A stretch of DNA of 64,000 nucleotides from Coprococcus ammoniilyticus (GTDB taxonomy: Bacteria; Bacillota; Clostridia; Lachnospirales; Lachnospiraceae), in the NCBI RefSeq assembly GCF_025567345.1, contig NZ_JAOQJS010000003.1:124001-188000 (forward strand), given 5' to 3'. The stretch's first letter is position 1; each line of letters starts with the position of its first letter. Positions 34,871 to 42,934 of the stretch are shown piece by piece. Below the pieces are notes generated by a model. The model saw nothing but the letters and a program-made list of their open reading frames with translations, was not told the origin of the DNA and did no database searches. A program made the translations under genes and the position numbers.

Positions 34871-35491
34871 ATGAATACAGGAGAAATAATCAAGTATTTT
34901 CGTCTGGCTCGTAACATGACACAGGAACAACTTGCACAGGACGCTGAAATCAGTTTCAGTACACTCCGCAAGTACGAAGCCAATGAACGTAATCCGAAAT
35001 ATGAACAGCTTTCAAAAATTGCTGATGCGTTAGGTATCAGTGTGCATCTCTTTATGGATTTTGACATTCAGTCTGTATCCGATCTGTTTTCTATTCTGTT
35101 TAAAATGGAGGGACAGGCAGATTTAGAAATTGCAACCTCAAAGGATTTAGCGGATCTATCTGAAGATGCTCTTTTTCTTCATTTTAAAAATGGATACATC
35201 AATCACATATTAGGCAATTACCATGCTTCTGTTGAAAGTATCCAGGACATGGATGCTCAATATCGTGAAAAAGCTCTATCAGAAATCCAGAACAGATTAT
35301 TAGATGACAATAGCAGTATCCATACTGACAGTCCTGCTTTATCTGCAGATTCCGGTAAACCTGCACTTTCTCTTTCTTCTGCTGATCAGACCTGGTTTGA
35401 ATTATCCTCTGACTGCTCTGATGAAGAAAAAGAACAAATGATAAAAGCTGCTGCCTTTATAAAAAGCTGTCTGCGACATTCCGATAAATAA
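34871..35491 (+). CDS. XRE-family regulator divergent from parM
   Basis: The start at 34871 (MNTGEIIKYF) has TTGGAGGA nine bases upstream; earlier in-frame starts would be translated through the iterons. The 206-aa protein has a Cro/C1 HTH at ~4-60 (NMTQEQLAQDAEISFSTLRK; ALGISVHLFMDF), and a 140-residue C-terminal part rich in Ser/Asp, of unknown fold. It could share the iteron region as its operator. Confidence 0.82.
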   Translation: MNTGEIIKYFRLARNMTQEQLAQDAEISFSTLRKYEANERNPKYEQLSKIADALGISVHLFMDFDIQSVSDLFSILFKMEGQADLEIATSKDLADLSEDALFLHFKNGYINHILGNYHASVESIQDMDAQYREKALSEIQNRLLDDNSSIHTDSPALSADSGKPALSLSSADQTWFELSSDCSDEEKEQMIKAAAFIKSCLRHSDK

Positions 35492-35507
35492 ATCTTTGCA
35501 CAAAAAA

Positions 35508-35544
35508 GACAGATGTGGAAATATTTATTTACCTGCATCTGTCT
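35508..35544. terminator. Bidirectional terminator between convergent genes
   Basis: AGACAGATG pairs with CATCTGTCT, with A-rich sequence on the left and T-rich on the right, between the stops of the XRE (plus) and VOC (minus) genes. Confidence 0.7.
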
Positions 35545-35565
35545 CTTTCTATCCTATGCTATTTT

Positions 35566-35943
35566 CTACTCATGAATTTCCAATGGAAGTCCATCTGGAT
35601 CATGGAAAAATGTCATTTTCTTTCCAGTATAATCATCTAGGCGTACCGGCTCTGTTTCAATTCCTTTTCCATTCAATTCTTTTACTGTATCATCTACACT
35701 CTCAACTTTAAATGCCAGATGGCGTAATCCCAATGCTTCTGGATAATTTACACGAGCTGGAGCATTTTTTATGATAAAAAGTTCTATTTCCTGCGACCCA
35801 CACGCCAGATCAATCTTGTAATCATCACGTTCTTTTCGATAATTTTCTCTGATCACCTTAAATCCAAGCAGATCCACATAAAAATGTTTTGATTTTTCAT
35901 AATCACTTCCAATGATTGCAATATGATGAATGGTATCGAACAT
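35566..35943 (-). CDS. VOC-family (glyoxalase/bleomycin-resistance fold) metalloprotein
   Basis: The 125-aa protein has the paired beta-alpha-beta-beta-beta modules of the family: IHHIAIIGSDYEKSKHFYV, then RHLAFKVESVDDTVKEL, and FFHDPDGLPLEIHE. Metal ligands are likely His6 or His7, Glu54, His75 and Glu122. It resembles the SMU.1112c/YwbC subgroup of lactoylglutathione-lyase-like enzymes. The substrate is unknown. It is a metabolic passenger in the plasmid-like region. Confidence 0.88.
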   Translation of the reverse strand: MFDTIHHIAIIGSDYEKSKHFYVDLLGFKVIRENYRKERDDYKIDLACGSQEIELFIIKNAPARVNYPEALGLRHLAFKVESVDDTVKELNGKGIETEPVRLDDYTGKKMTFFHDPDGLPLEIHE

Positions 35944-36035
35944 AACTCTCTCCTCCGTTTTTCATATGTTGATATATATTTTTCTCACATTTTATCACAG
36001 TAACGATATATGTGGAATAGTCATTTCATATCCAT

Positions 36036-36521
36036 TTACTTTTTTAACTTTTCTGCCAGTTCAAACCAAAACTCCAATTCAACAACATCTTTTTCTCCAT
36101 GTTTTCTGCTGCCAATACCTACCCAGTCCGCTTCATTTAACAGATTCTTCATTGTTTCCTTATCTTCCAGTGCTGATTCACCATCACTCAGCAACCAGAT
36201 ATATCCCGTCTGCATTTTAATAAGTGCAGACATGTCTGGAAATGTCTGAATCTTAATATTACATCCTGAGATTTTTGAAAACTGTATTGCCCGTTCTGAC
36301 AGATATATAAACCTCTGATATTTTACAGGATTGATAATCTGATATTCTTCTTTCTTTTTACGCTCTGCTTTTTCCATAATTGTTCTTGCTTCCTGGAATA
36401 ATTTTTGATGTTCTTTTTCCCTTTCCTCTACCGAAAGTGACTGTTCATGCTCATCCTGTTCCTTCTTCATCTGCTCATACATTTCTGTCTGTTCATCATA
36501 GTAAAACTTTTCAATATTCAC
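36036..36521 (-). CDS. Unknown 161-aa charged protein
   Basis: The first ~70 residues are a highly charged helix (EQMKKEQDEHEQSLSVEERE), probably a coiled coil. The rest has a small alpha/beta pattern (CNIKIQTFPDMSALIKMQTG; VELEFWFELAEKLKK). No family or catalytic motif is recognised. It is preceded by an AGGAGAG-type site and lies between the VOC gene and the second small HTH gene. Confidence 0.6.
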   Translation of the reverse strand: MNIEKFYYDEQTEMYEQMKKEQDEHEQSLSVEEREKEHQKLFQEARTIMEKAERKKKEEYQIINPVKYQRFIYLSERAIQFSKISGCNIKIQTFPDMSALIKMQTGYIWLLSDGESALEDKETMKNLLNEADWVGIGSRKHGEKDVVELEFWFELAEKLKK

Positions 36522-36719
36522 TTATATAACTCTCCTCCCACATACACCCATCAATCAATTCTTACATTATCCGACTTTATTTTCCTTTATTTTACATATC
36601 CCTCGATCAAATTATATCTCTTATGGTGAAGATGTCCACCATATTTTTTATTTTATTCGACAATTATAATTGAAATTAATGGTATTTTATGCCAAAAAGC
36701 AAAGAAAGGCGGGGATACC

Positions 36720-36926
36720 TTGATTGACTATAGTCCATTATGGGAAACCATGAAACAACGCCACATTTCCCAATATGCCCTGATTAACAAAGGAATTGAC
36801 AAACACACCCTCGATCAGCTTCGGAAAAATCAGAACATTACAATCCTTACCGTTGAAAAACTGTGCAATATTCTTAACTGTACACCCAATGATGTGTTCG
36901 CTTTCAAAGATGAAAAAGATTTGTAA
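36720..36926 (+). CDS. Small XRE/YozG-like HTH regulator, paralogue of the gene at 30977
   Basis: The TTG start follows AAAGGCGGGG. The 68-aa product (MIDYSPLWETMKQRHISQYA; LRKNQNITILTVEKLC; CTPNDVFAF) is a single HTH domain. It is about 60 percent identical by eye to the protein at 30977-31189. A dyad ATGGTG/CACCAT at 36623-36642 may be an operator. Confidence 0.82.
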   Translation: MIDYSPLWETMKQRHISQYALINKGIDKHTLDQLRKNQNITILTVEKLCNILNCTPNDVFAFKDEKDL

Positions 36927-36963
36927 TACCGTCATAGTATAGCAATATTTCTATGGCGGTATT
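36925..36963 (+). terminator. Terminator of the second small HTH gene
   Basis: AATACCGTCATAG pairs with CTATGGCGGTATT directly after the stop, the same position as at 31188. Confidence 0.7.
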
Positions 36964-36986
36964 TCTGTATATAGCAGGGCAGAGAA

Positions 36987-37014
36987 AAACCGCAGGTGAA
37001 AATTCCTGCGGTTT
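36987..37014. terminator. Second hairpin, convergent with the rpn fragment
   Basis: AAACCGCAGG and CCTGCGGTTT form a perfect 10-bp stem. T-rich sequence follows on the plus strand, A-rich precedes it, so it can act in both directions; it lies 40 bases after the rpn stop. Confidence 0.7.
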
Positions 37015-37053
37015 CTATTTTCTAAACTGTATCGGTATTAAACTGCCTTACAA

Positions 37054-37385
37054 TTATGCACTTTTCTTCTCTGAAGCTATCTTTTCGACTTCCTCTATGG
37101 TTAGCTCTGTGTATGCTGCAATATCTTCATAACTGAGTTTGCCACCATCCAGCATTAAACGGGCTATATGGACTGCTTTTATTTTTGCCGCTTCATTTCT
37201 CATATCTTCCATCGCTTTACACATTACCGCCACCCTTTTCTCATCTTCTTTAAAATAATGCACACGGTCAGCCAGAATTTCATAATACATATCTTTCGCA
37301 TTTGTACAGGCAAAATCATGCATAAGTTTTCCCAGTGCTGTTTCATCCTTTATCTGTGAATTCACATATATGATATATAATATAT
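37054..37385 (-). pseudogene. Rpn-family recombination-promoting nuclease, C-terminal fragment
   Basis: The remaining ~105 codons match the C-terminal part of the Rpn/PDDEXK 'transposase' family: YVNSQIKDETALGKLMHDF, MYYEILADRVHYFKEDEK and VMCKAMEDMRNEAAKI. The catalytic PD-(D/E)xK domain, normally ~200 residues at the N-terminus, is missing. The native frame can be followed upstream of the GTG at 37365 to about 37385, where it meets a stop and then the end of the conjugative element. This is a gene broken by that insertion. Confidence 0.7.
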
Positions 37386-37392
37386 AATATTA
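37366..37392. other. Candidate left attachment junction (attL-type) of the conjugative element
   Basis: The rpn reading frame ends and the stop codon of the XRE gene at the tip of the recombinase operon lies 20 bases away, in an AT-repeat segment (ATATATGATATATAATATAT). Large serine recombinases often insert inside genes. The opposite junction is beyond the right edge, so the exact crossover cannot be set. Confidence 0.4.
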
Positions 37393-37824
37393 CGCATGAT
37401 TTCTGCAATATTTCCACTGCATATATTCATCTTCGGAAATCATTCCCTGCTTTTTCTTTCCTCTAATAGTTCCCCACTGATAAAGGAATTCATTGATTTT
37501 CTTATTCTGCAGATTGATCACGACCTCGCCTGTCCTTCCGTTCCTCTCCAGTTTCATTTCTGGAAAGTAATCTTCCAGCACAAGAAGCCTATATATCATA
37601 TCTTCTTCCCTATAGCCTGTCGGAATGGAAATGTTTCTCGGATCTACATCAAGGACTACTGCCATTTTATGCAGCATTTCTTTTCTCGGTGTTCTATTGT
37701 CAGTTTCATATTGTGCCATTCTTGGACTTGCACTTTCTTCTCCGATTCCAATCGCAATTCCAAGTTCTTTCTGTGTCATTCCTCTAAACTTCCGGATTCT
37801 TTTAATATTTTCGCCTGTACTCAT
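37390..37824 (-). CDS. XRE-family regulator at the element tip
   Basis: The start at 37824 (MSTGENIKRIRKF) overlaps the stop of the membrane gene (ATGA), and AGGAG lies upstream. A longer frame to 38094 only shadows that gene. The 144-aa protein has an HTH at ~4-65 (GMTQKELGIAIGIGEESASP; MAVVLDVDPRNISIPTG) and a tail with QWGTIRGKKKQGMISEDEY, a motif shared by element-borne regulators. It is the last gene of the recombinase operon and could regulate integration or transfer. Confidence 0.85.
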   Translation of the reverse strand: MSTGENIKRIRKFRGMTQKELGIAIGIGEESASPRMAQYETDNRTPRKEMLHKMAVVLDVDPRNISIPTGYREEDMIYRLLVLEDYFPEMKLERNGRTGEVVINLQNKKINEFLYQWGTIRGKKKQGMISEDEYMQWKYCRNHA

Positions 37825-38156
37825 ATCCTGTTTTTCTCCTTTCGCAGCAAACAGCTTATTGGAAATGCGATTACATACCATACTGCCCTGATTGCAATTC
37901 CAATCGCAATAATAAAACCAAATACAGCTCCGATTATCGCACACAAGGCTACCATTCCTATCGTTCCAGATAAATCCCAATGCCACGGAATGATGAAAAA
38001 CATATATGGGATTCCTACCGGAACACCATATACCAGCATCAGCCGGAACCAATCCATTTCTCCATCTACCAGATACAGATACTTTCCAAGCCATCCGATC
38101 AATGCCAGCACAGTTATCATCAATACCCCTTTATACATAAAATTTTTAAATGTCAT
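37821..38156 (-). CDS. Small membrane protein of the recombinase operon
   Basis: The 111-aa product has three or four hydrophobic segments (MITVLALIGWLGKYLYL; MLVYGVPVGIPYMFFIIP; IGMVALCAIIGAVFGFIIAI). Its ATG overlaps the stop of the last recombinase, and its stop overlaps the next start, so the three genes are translationally coupled. No family is recognised; an entry-exclusion or regulatory role is possible but unsupported. Confidence 0.7.
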   Translation of the reverse strand: MTFKNFMYKGVLMITVLALIGWLGKYLYLVDGEMDWFRLMLVYGVPVGIPYMFFIIPWHWDLSGTIGMVALCAIIGAVFGFIIAIGIAIRAVWYVIAFPISCLLRKEKNRI

Positions 38157-39757
38157 GCACCCTTCGCCCCTTCCATATATTCTGAGATCACCTTTTGTAA
38201 AACATCATCAAATCTTAAAATTACTTCAATCCGTTTTTTATCATACACATACACGGTATCAATCATCGTATCTATAATCTCTTTGGTCAGCTTTCCTCTT
38301 TCTATCTGTACCTCCAACTGTTGGACTGCTGTTCTTATCCGGCTTCTGTATCGTTCTTCTTCAATGATCACACTGGCAAGTGCTTTTTGTTCGGATTGTA
38401 TCTTTTCGATTTTTTCTGTCAGCTGTTTCTTCACTGTTATATATTTTTCTCTGCTAAGTACGCCTTCTGCATAAGCTTCATACTGATGGATACGTTCATT
38501 TTTTAATTTTTCCAGTTCCGATTCCAACACTCTTTGTTGTCTTTTCCCTGTAAAACTATTATCCGTATATTTTTCTTCGGATTCTCTTTGCACTGAATCC
38601 AATATCCTTAGTATCCTTTTTAAAGAATACCAGATATGCCCCTCTATCACAGAGACCGGATACGCATCTTCCGGACAATGGGAATATCTTCCTGCCTGAA
38701 CTTTATGGGGACAATATATTTTTGGATGAATACCACCATCTGTATAAGCTAATGACCTGTGGCAATTTCCACACCGCACTTTTCCTTTCAGAAGGAAGTC
38801 TTTCGCACCACGATATTCTGGCTTTGTCATAAACATAATAGATGCACTTGCCACTTCATACTCTTCTTCCGTAATGATTGCCGGATTGATATTCTTCCGG
38901 ATAACGACATCTTGTTCTGCTGTCTTTCTTGTTACTTTACTTCCAACCGCTACGGTATGCCGCCTTCCCATAACTAAAGCACCTGTGTACTCAAATCTTC
39001 CAAGAATCGTACGGATCATTCCGGTATCCCAAACAACTTCCTTATCTGGCATTTTATAATTCCCCTGCCGCAGCAATCCGTTCATCTGATTATATTTTCC
39101 AGGTGTCGGTATCTTTTGCTCGTTCATGTAATAGCAGATCTGAGAAGTATTACAGCCTTCCATCGCTTTATCAAATATCATACGGACATATTTACCTGCT
39201 ACCGGATCTATTTTCCAACATCCATGCTCTTCATCTTTTAAATAACCAAATGGAGGTTTCGAGCCTGTCCATTTTCCGTTCTTCCATTTCACTTTCAAGG
39301 CACTCTTTAACTTTTTGGATATATCCTTGCTGTAAAGATTGTTGACAAGATTATTGATTGCCATATCTAATCCCATCGTTTTTCCTATGTACTCTTTACT
39401 GTCATAATTATTGTTTAATGAAATAAAGCGGATTCCCAGGAGCGGGAACACTTGCTCCAGATAATCTCCAACTCCAATATAATCTCTACCAAATCGTGAA
39501 AAGTCTTTTACAATGACGGTATCTATTTTTCCTGCCTTCGCATCTTCTATCATTTTCTTAAATGCCGGACGGTCAAAATTTGTTCCGGAATACCCATCAT
39601 CCACATATTCTATGTATTCATCACTCATGTCCTCTCTGTCAGTGATAAAACTGACAAGAAGCGATCTCTGGTTATCAATGCTGTTGCTTTCATCTTTATT
39701 TTCTTTTCCTAAATCTCCATCTGCTATAGAGAGTCTTAAATACAATCCATTAGCCAA
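38153..39757 (-). CDS. Large serine recombinase 4 of the quartet
   Basis: I prefer the TTG start at 39757 because GGAAGG lies eight bases upstream; a GTG at 39766 is too close to it. The 534-aa protein has YLRLSIADGD (nucleophile Ser ~residue 10), KDFSRFGRDYIGVG, the recombinase domain, a zinc ribbon (VRCGNCHRSL … YCPH … HCPED, ~310-350) and a long coiled coil (~380-480). Strand exchange with the other three is expected for integration/excision. It overlaps the previous gene. Confidence 0.9.
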   Translation of the reverse strand: MANGLYLRLSIADGDLGKENKDESNSIDNQRSLLVSFITDREDMSDEYIEYVDDGYSGTNFDRPAFKKMIEDAKAGKIDTVIVKDFSRFGRDYIGVGDYLEQVFPLLGIRFISLNNNYDSKEYIGKTMGLDMAINNLVNNLYSKDISKKLKSALKVKWKNGKWTGSKPPFGYLKDEEHGCWKIDPVAGKYVRMIFDKAMEGCNTSQICYYMNEQKIPTPGKYNQMNGLLRQGNYKMPDKEVVWDTGMIRTILGRFEYTGALVMGRRHTVAVGSKVTRKTAEQDVVIRKNINPAIITEEEYEVASASIMFMTKPEYRGAKDFLLKGKVRCGNCHRSLAYTDGGIHPKIYCPHKVQAGRYSHCPEDAYPVSVIEGHIWYSLKRILRILDSVQRESEEKYTDNSFTGKRQQRVLESELEKLKNERIHQYEAYAEGVLSREKYITVKKQLTEKIEKIQSEQKALASVIIEEERYRSRIRTAVQQLEVQIERGKLTKEIIDTMIDTVYVYDKKRIEVILRFDDVLQKVISEYMEGAKGA

Positions 39758-41429
39758 TCTGAACACCTTCCATTTCTTCTGCTATCTGCTGGAATTCATC
39801 CTTACATTTGAAGCACACATGGATACTCCCATTTGCATATACTTCTATATATTCCACCAGTTCTTGTACAAGTGCCTCATTATATTCTCTTTTATCCAGA
39901 TATTTTTCCATATGATTTACCATATCCATATATCGGTTTGCTTTCTTTTCCAAGATCCTTTGATTCTGTTCTTGTACCTGAAGCTCTTCCCGGAGATTTT
40001 GGAGTTCCCCTATATAGCGTTCCCTCATCATATCAAAATCATCTTTATCTACAATACCTGCTACATAATCTTCATATAGTCTTGTATTGCGTTCTTCCGT
40101 CTGTGCGATCTTACGCTCCAATGTCCTTACCTTTGCCGCTGCTTTATAAAAAATATTGTTTTCTTTTGTTGCACTTTTCATTTTCTGCAAAAGCAATTTT
40201 CTGTCACACATACTCTTGATCAAAATCTGGATCTGATCCATCACAAGGATCTTGAGTAAGTTTCCTTCTATCAAATTTCTGGAACACTGTTCATTCCCAC
40301 AATAGTAATCGCTTCCCATTTTTTCATTGGTTGTATAATTATGTGTATATCGTCTGAAATACATAACGTTTCCACACTCGCCACACCGGACCATTCCCGG
40401 AAAACTATCCTGATATTTTTCTCTGTCCTTCATACATCTGGACTGGCGTTTCTTCGTTATCTTATGAATCTCTTCTCTGCTTTCCTGTAATTCCTCATAA
40501 TCATCCCTCGCAACCAGCGGAGTGTGCATATCTTTCTGCACATCCCACTCTTCTGGTACTGTATGATACTGTTTCACTCCTTTGTACAAAGACTGTTTCA
40601 ATTTCCCTGTGACAATATCTCCTGTATAGGTTGGATTTTCTAATATTTTTCTGACAGTTCCTCCATTCCACTTTGTCTCCTCAAGTGGCACTCTTGCTAT
40701 CTTTCTATTTTCTTTCTGTCCAGGTGTCGCAACTCCCAACAAGTTCAGCCTGTCAGCAATTTCTCTTTTACTGACTCCCAGCAATGTCCATTGGAATATC
40801 ATACGCACAACAGGAGCAACCGTTTCATCTACGACCTGTCTTGTTTTATCCTCAGAACGGACATAACCAAATGCAACCTTAGATAACGTGATATTTCCGT
40901 TCCGCTTTTGTGCTTCCTTTGCCGCCAGGATTTTTTTAGACATATCCTTTGCATACAAGGCATTTACCATGTTTTTGATGGGAACACTTATATTCTCCCT
41001 GTCCTCTTTTCTGGAGCTATCGTAATCATCCGTAATCGCAATAAAGCGTACATTTAACTTTGGCAATATAGTCTCCAGATAATATCCTGTTTCCAGATAG
41101 TCTCTGCCGAATCTGGATAAATCTTTTACAACGATACATTGCACCTTTCCAGAACGAACATCTTCCATTAATCTCATAAATCCGGGACGTTCAAAATTGG
41201 TGCCTGTAAATCCATTATCAATGTATACCTCTTCCAGTCTCAGATCCGGATGCTCTTCTATAAATCTTTCTACAAGCATCTGCTGCACAACTAATGTTTC
41301 ATCCGTTTCATTTCCTCCGTTTTCAACAGACAGGCGAATATACGCAGCCGTATCCAGTAAGTTTTCTTTTTTGACAACCGTTTGTATATTAGATTCTACG
41401 TTTCTGTTTTTTCTGCTCTTTCTTGCCAT
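39750..41429 (-). CDS. Large serine recombinase 3 of the quartet
   Basis: The start at 41429 (MARKSRKNRNVES) has GGAGG seven bases upstream and is two bases after the stop of recombinase 2. The 559-aa product has AAYIRLSVENGG (nucleophile Ser), KDLSRFGRDYLETG, a recombinase domain, a zinc ribbon (VRCGECGNVM … YYCGNEQC) and a coiled coil. The last ~35 residues (EYIEVYANGSIHVCFKCKDEF) are typical of the element recombinases. All catalytic elements appear present. Confidence 0.92.
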   Translation of the reverse strand: MARKSRKNRNVESNIQTVVKKENLLDTAAYIRLSVENGGNETDETLVVQQMLVERFIEEHPDLRLEEVYIDNGFTGTNFERPGFMRLMEDVRSGKVQCIVVKDLSRFGRDYLETGYYLETILPKLNVRFIAITDDYDSSRKEDRENISVPIKNMVNALYAKDMSKKILAAKEAQKRNGNITLSKVAFGYVRSEDKTRQVVDETVAPVVRMIFQWTLLGVSKREIADRLNLLGVATPGQKENRKIARVPLEETKWNGGTVRKILENPTYTGDIVTGKLKQSLYKGVKQYHTVPEEWDVQKDMHTPLVARDDYEELQESREEIHKITKKRQSRCMKDREKYQDSFPGMVRCGECGNVMYFRRYTHNYTTNEKMGSDYYCGNEQCSRNLIEGNLLKILVMDQIQILIKSMCDRKLLLQKMKSATKENNIFYKAAAKVRTLERKIAQTEERNTRLYEDYVAGIVDKDDFDMMRERYIGELQNLREELQVQEQNQRILEKKANRYMDMVNHMEKYLDKREYNEALVQELVEYIEVYANGSIHVCFKCKDEFQQIAEEMEGVQIG

Positions 41430-41431
41430 CC

Positions 41432-42934
41432 CTATTCCTCCATCCATTCTGCAGGAAAGTATTTTTTCCATTCCTGCTTGGATAAACATACCTGCACTTC
41501 TTTAAAATCTCTTATCAATACTTTCTCAATCCATTTATTGATATGCTCTGGCTGTAGTTCTTTCGGAAGATTCTCTTTCTTAAAAGTCTCTAACCATTCA
41601 TTTTTATTGCTATATGCCTTTTCTATAACGGATACCTCTTTCATAAGTTCACTGAAATCTCCATCATACATACTAAGCTGATCCCGTATTTCTTCTTTTC
41701 CCACCAGATATTCTTCTTCATTGATTTTTCCTGTCTGGTAGTTCTGATATAATGGAATACGCTCTTTTTCCACTTGCTCCATCTCTTCAAAGATTGTCCA
41801 CGCTCTTTGTGAATACTGCTTCAACCATTCATATTTTTCTGATTCTGCTTCTCTGGCTGACAGTTTCTTTTTTATCTGTTCTGCCAGTTCCATTTCTCTT
41901 TGTATGGCTTTTCTTACTTCAGCAATCACGGTTTCAAAAGAAATGTAGGTACTTTTATCTCTTGGAAGCTGATTCGTCCCACTTGCGAAAAGAAAAACCG
42001 TTTCCCCCGTTTTAAAATTTCTCTGTGATATTTTTCTTCCTGTCTCGGCATCAAATATCTTTTTTACAAATAATCCATTTTTACCTGGTCTTGTTTTTCT
42101 TGGCTTCTTTCTCTTATCGAGAATCTCCTGCACTTTTTCAAACATGCCTTCTTCCAAAATAGGAGCTATAGGAAGTGTACAAATTTTTTTGTTGATCGTC
42201 TTTTGCCAGTAACCAGCATACGCTGTGCATCTAAGGATTCTCTTTACAGAGCAGAATAACCATTTATTGTCATATGTCGGCCATACCTTATGACCGACTC
42301 GTGCATTATGCACCATCGGAGATTCTATTCCACTGTCATTTAAAATTTTCACTATATTTGCAATCGGCATACCATCTAATACCATCTGAAAGATCTCCCG
42401 CACAACAACTGCCGCTTCTTCATCAATAAGCAATTCCCTGCGGTCATCAGAAAGAATGTATCCATACTTTTCATCATGCACGGTATAAAGTCCCTCCAGC
42501 TGTTCTCTGACTGCATACTCTCTCATGCCTTTTAACTGAACTGCCGCATACCTAGCTTTCTTTATATATTCATATAATTCTTCTTTCGTTTTTCCAATGC
42601 TGATAAATTCGTCCTGTACAACTGCAAAATGTATTCCTGCCGGGACAAATGTTTTTACTAAGACATCATCTGCACAGGATATTGTCCTTCCGCATCTGTC
42701 AATGCTGTCTACAACTACCATATCAAATTTGCGGTTGATCCCATCTTTTGTCAGTTCTTCAAAAACTGTGTTCTCTTCTGTATCTTTTTTTCTGTCGCAA
42801 TACTTTGCAGATAATGTCCATCCCTGTTTTTTCAAGTATTCCTGTATATGCTGGTCCTGCTGTTTTATAATATCCGCCGGAATCTTTCCGTCCTCTTTAC
42901 AGGAAGTCGTTCTGGTATAACTTACGCACCGCAT
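41432..42934 (-). CDS. Serine recombinase-like protein 2, catalytically atypical
   Basis: The 500-aa protein has the resolvase fold, but the nucleophile region reads YTRTTSCKEDG instead of Y-x-R-x-S, so Thr occupies the catalytic place or Ser is displaced by one. The Arg pair is kept in DRCGRT. The CxxC zinc ribbon of its three neighbours is absent; that position reads FDAETGRKISQRNFKTGE. It is thus likely an accessory or architectural subunit that pairs with an active recombinase. Its start overlaps the end of recombinase 1 by 13 bases, supporting coupled production. Confidence 0.85.
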   Translation of the reverse strand: MRCVSYTRTTSCKEDGKIPADIIKQQDQHIQEYLKKQGWTLSAKYCDRKKDTEENTVFEELTKDGINRKFDMVVVDSIDRCGRTISCADDVLVKTFVPAGIHFAVVQDEFISIGKTKEELYEYIKKARYAAVQLKGMREYAVREQLEGLYTVHDEKYGYILSDDRRELLIDEEAAVVVREIFQMVLDGMPIANIVKILNDSGIESPMVHNARVGHKVWPTYDNKWLFCSVKRILRCTAYAGYWQKTINKKICTLPIAPILEEGMFEKVQEILDKRKKPRKTRPGKNGLFVKKIFDAETGRKISQRNFKTGETVFLFASGTNQLPRDKSTYISFETVIAEVRKAIQREMELAEQIKKKLSAREAESEKYEWLKQYSQRAWTIFEEMEQVEKERIPLYQNYQTGKINEEEYLVGKEEIRDQLSMYDGDFSELMKEVSVIEKAYSNKNEWLETFKKENLPKELQPEHINKWIEKVLIRDFKEVQVCLSKQEWKKYFPAEWMEE

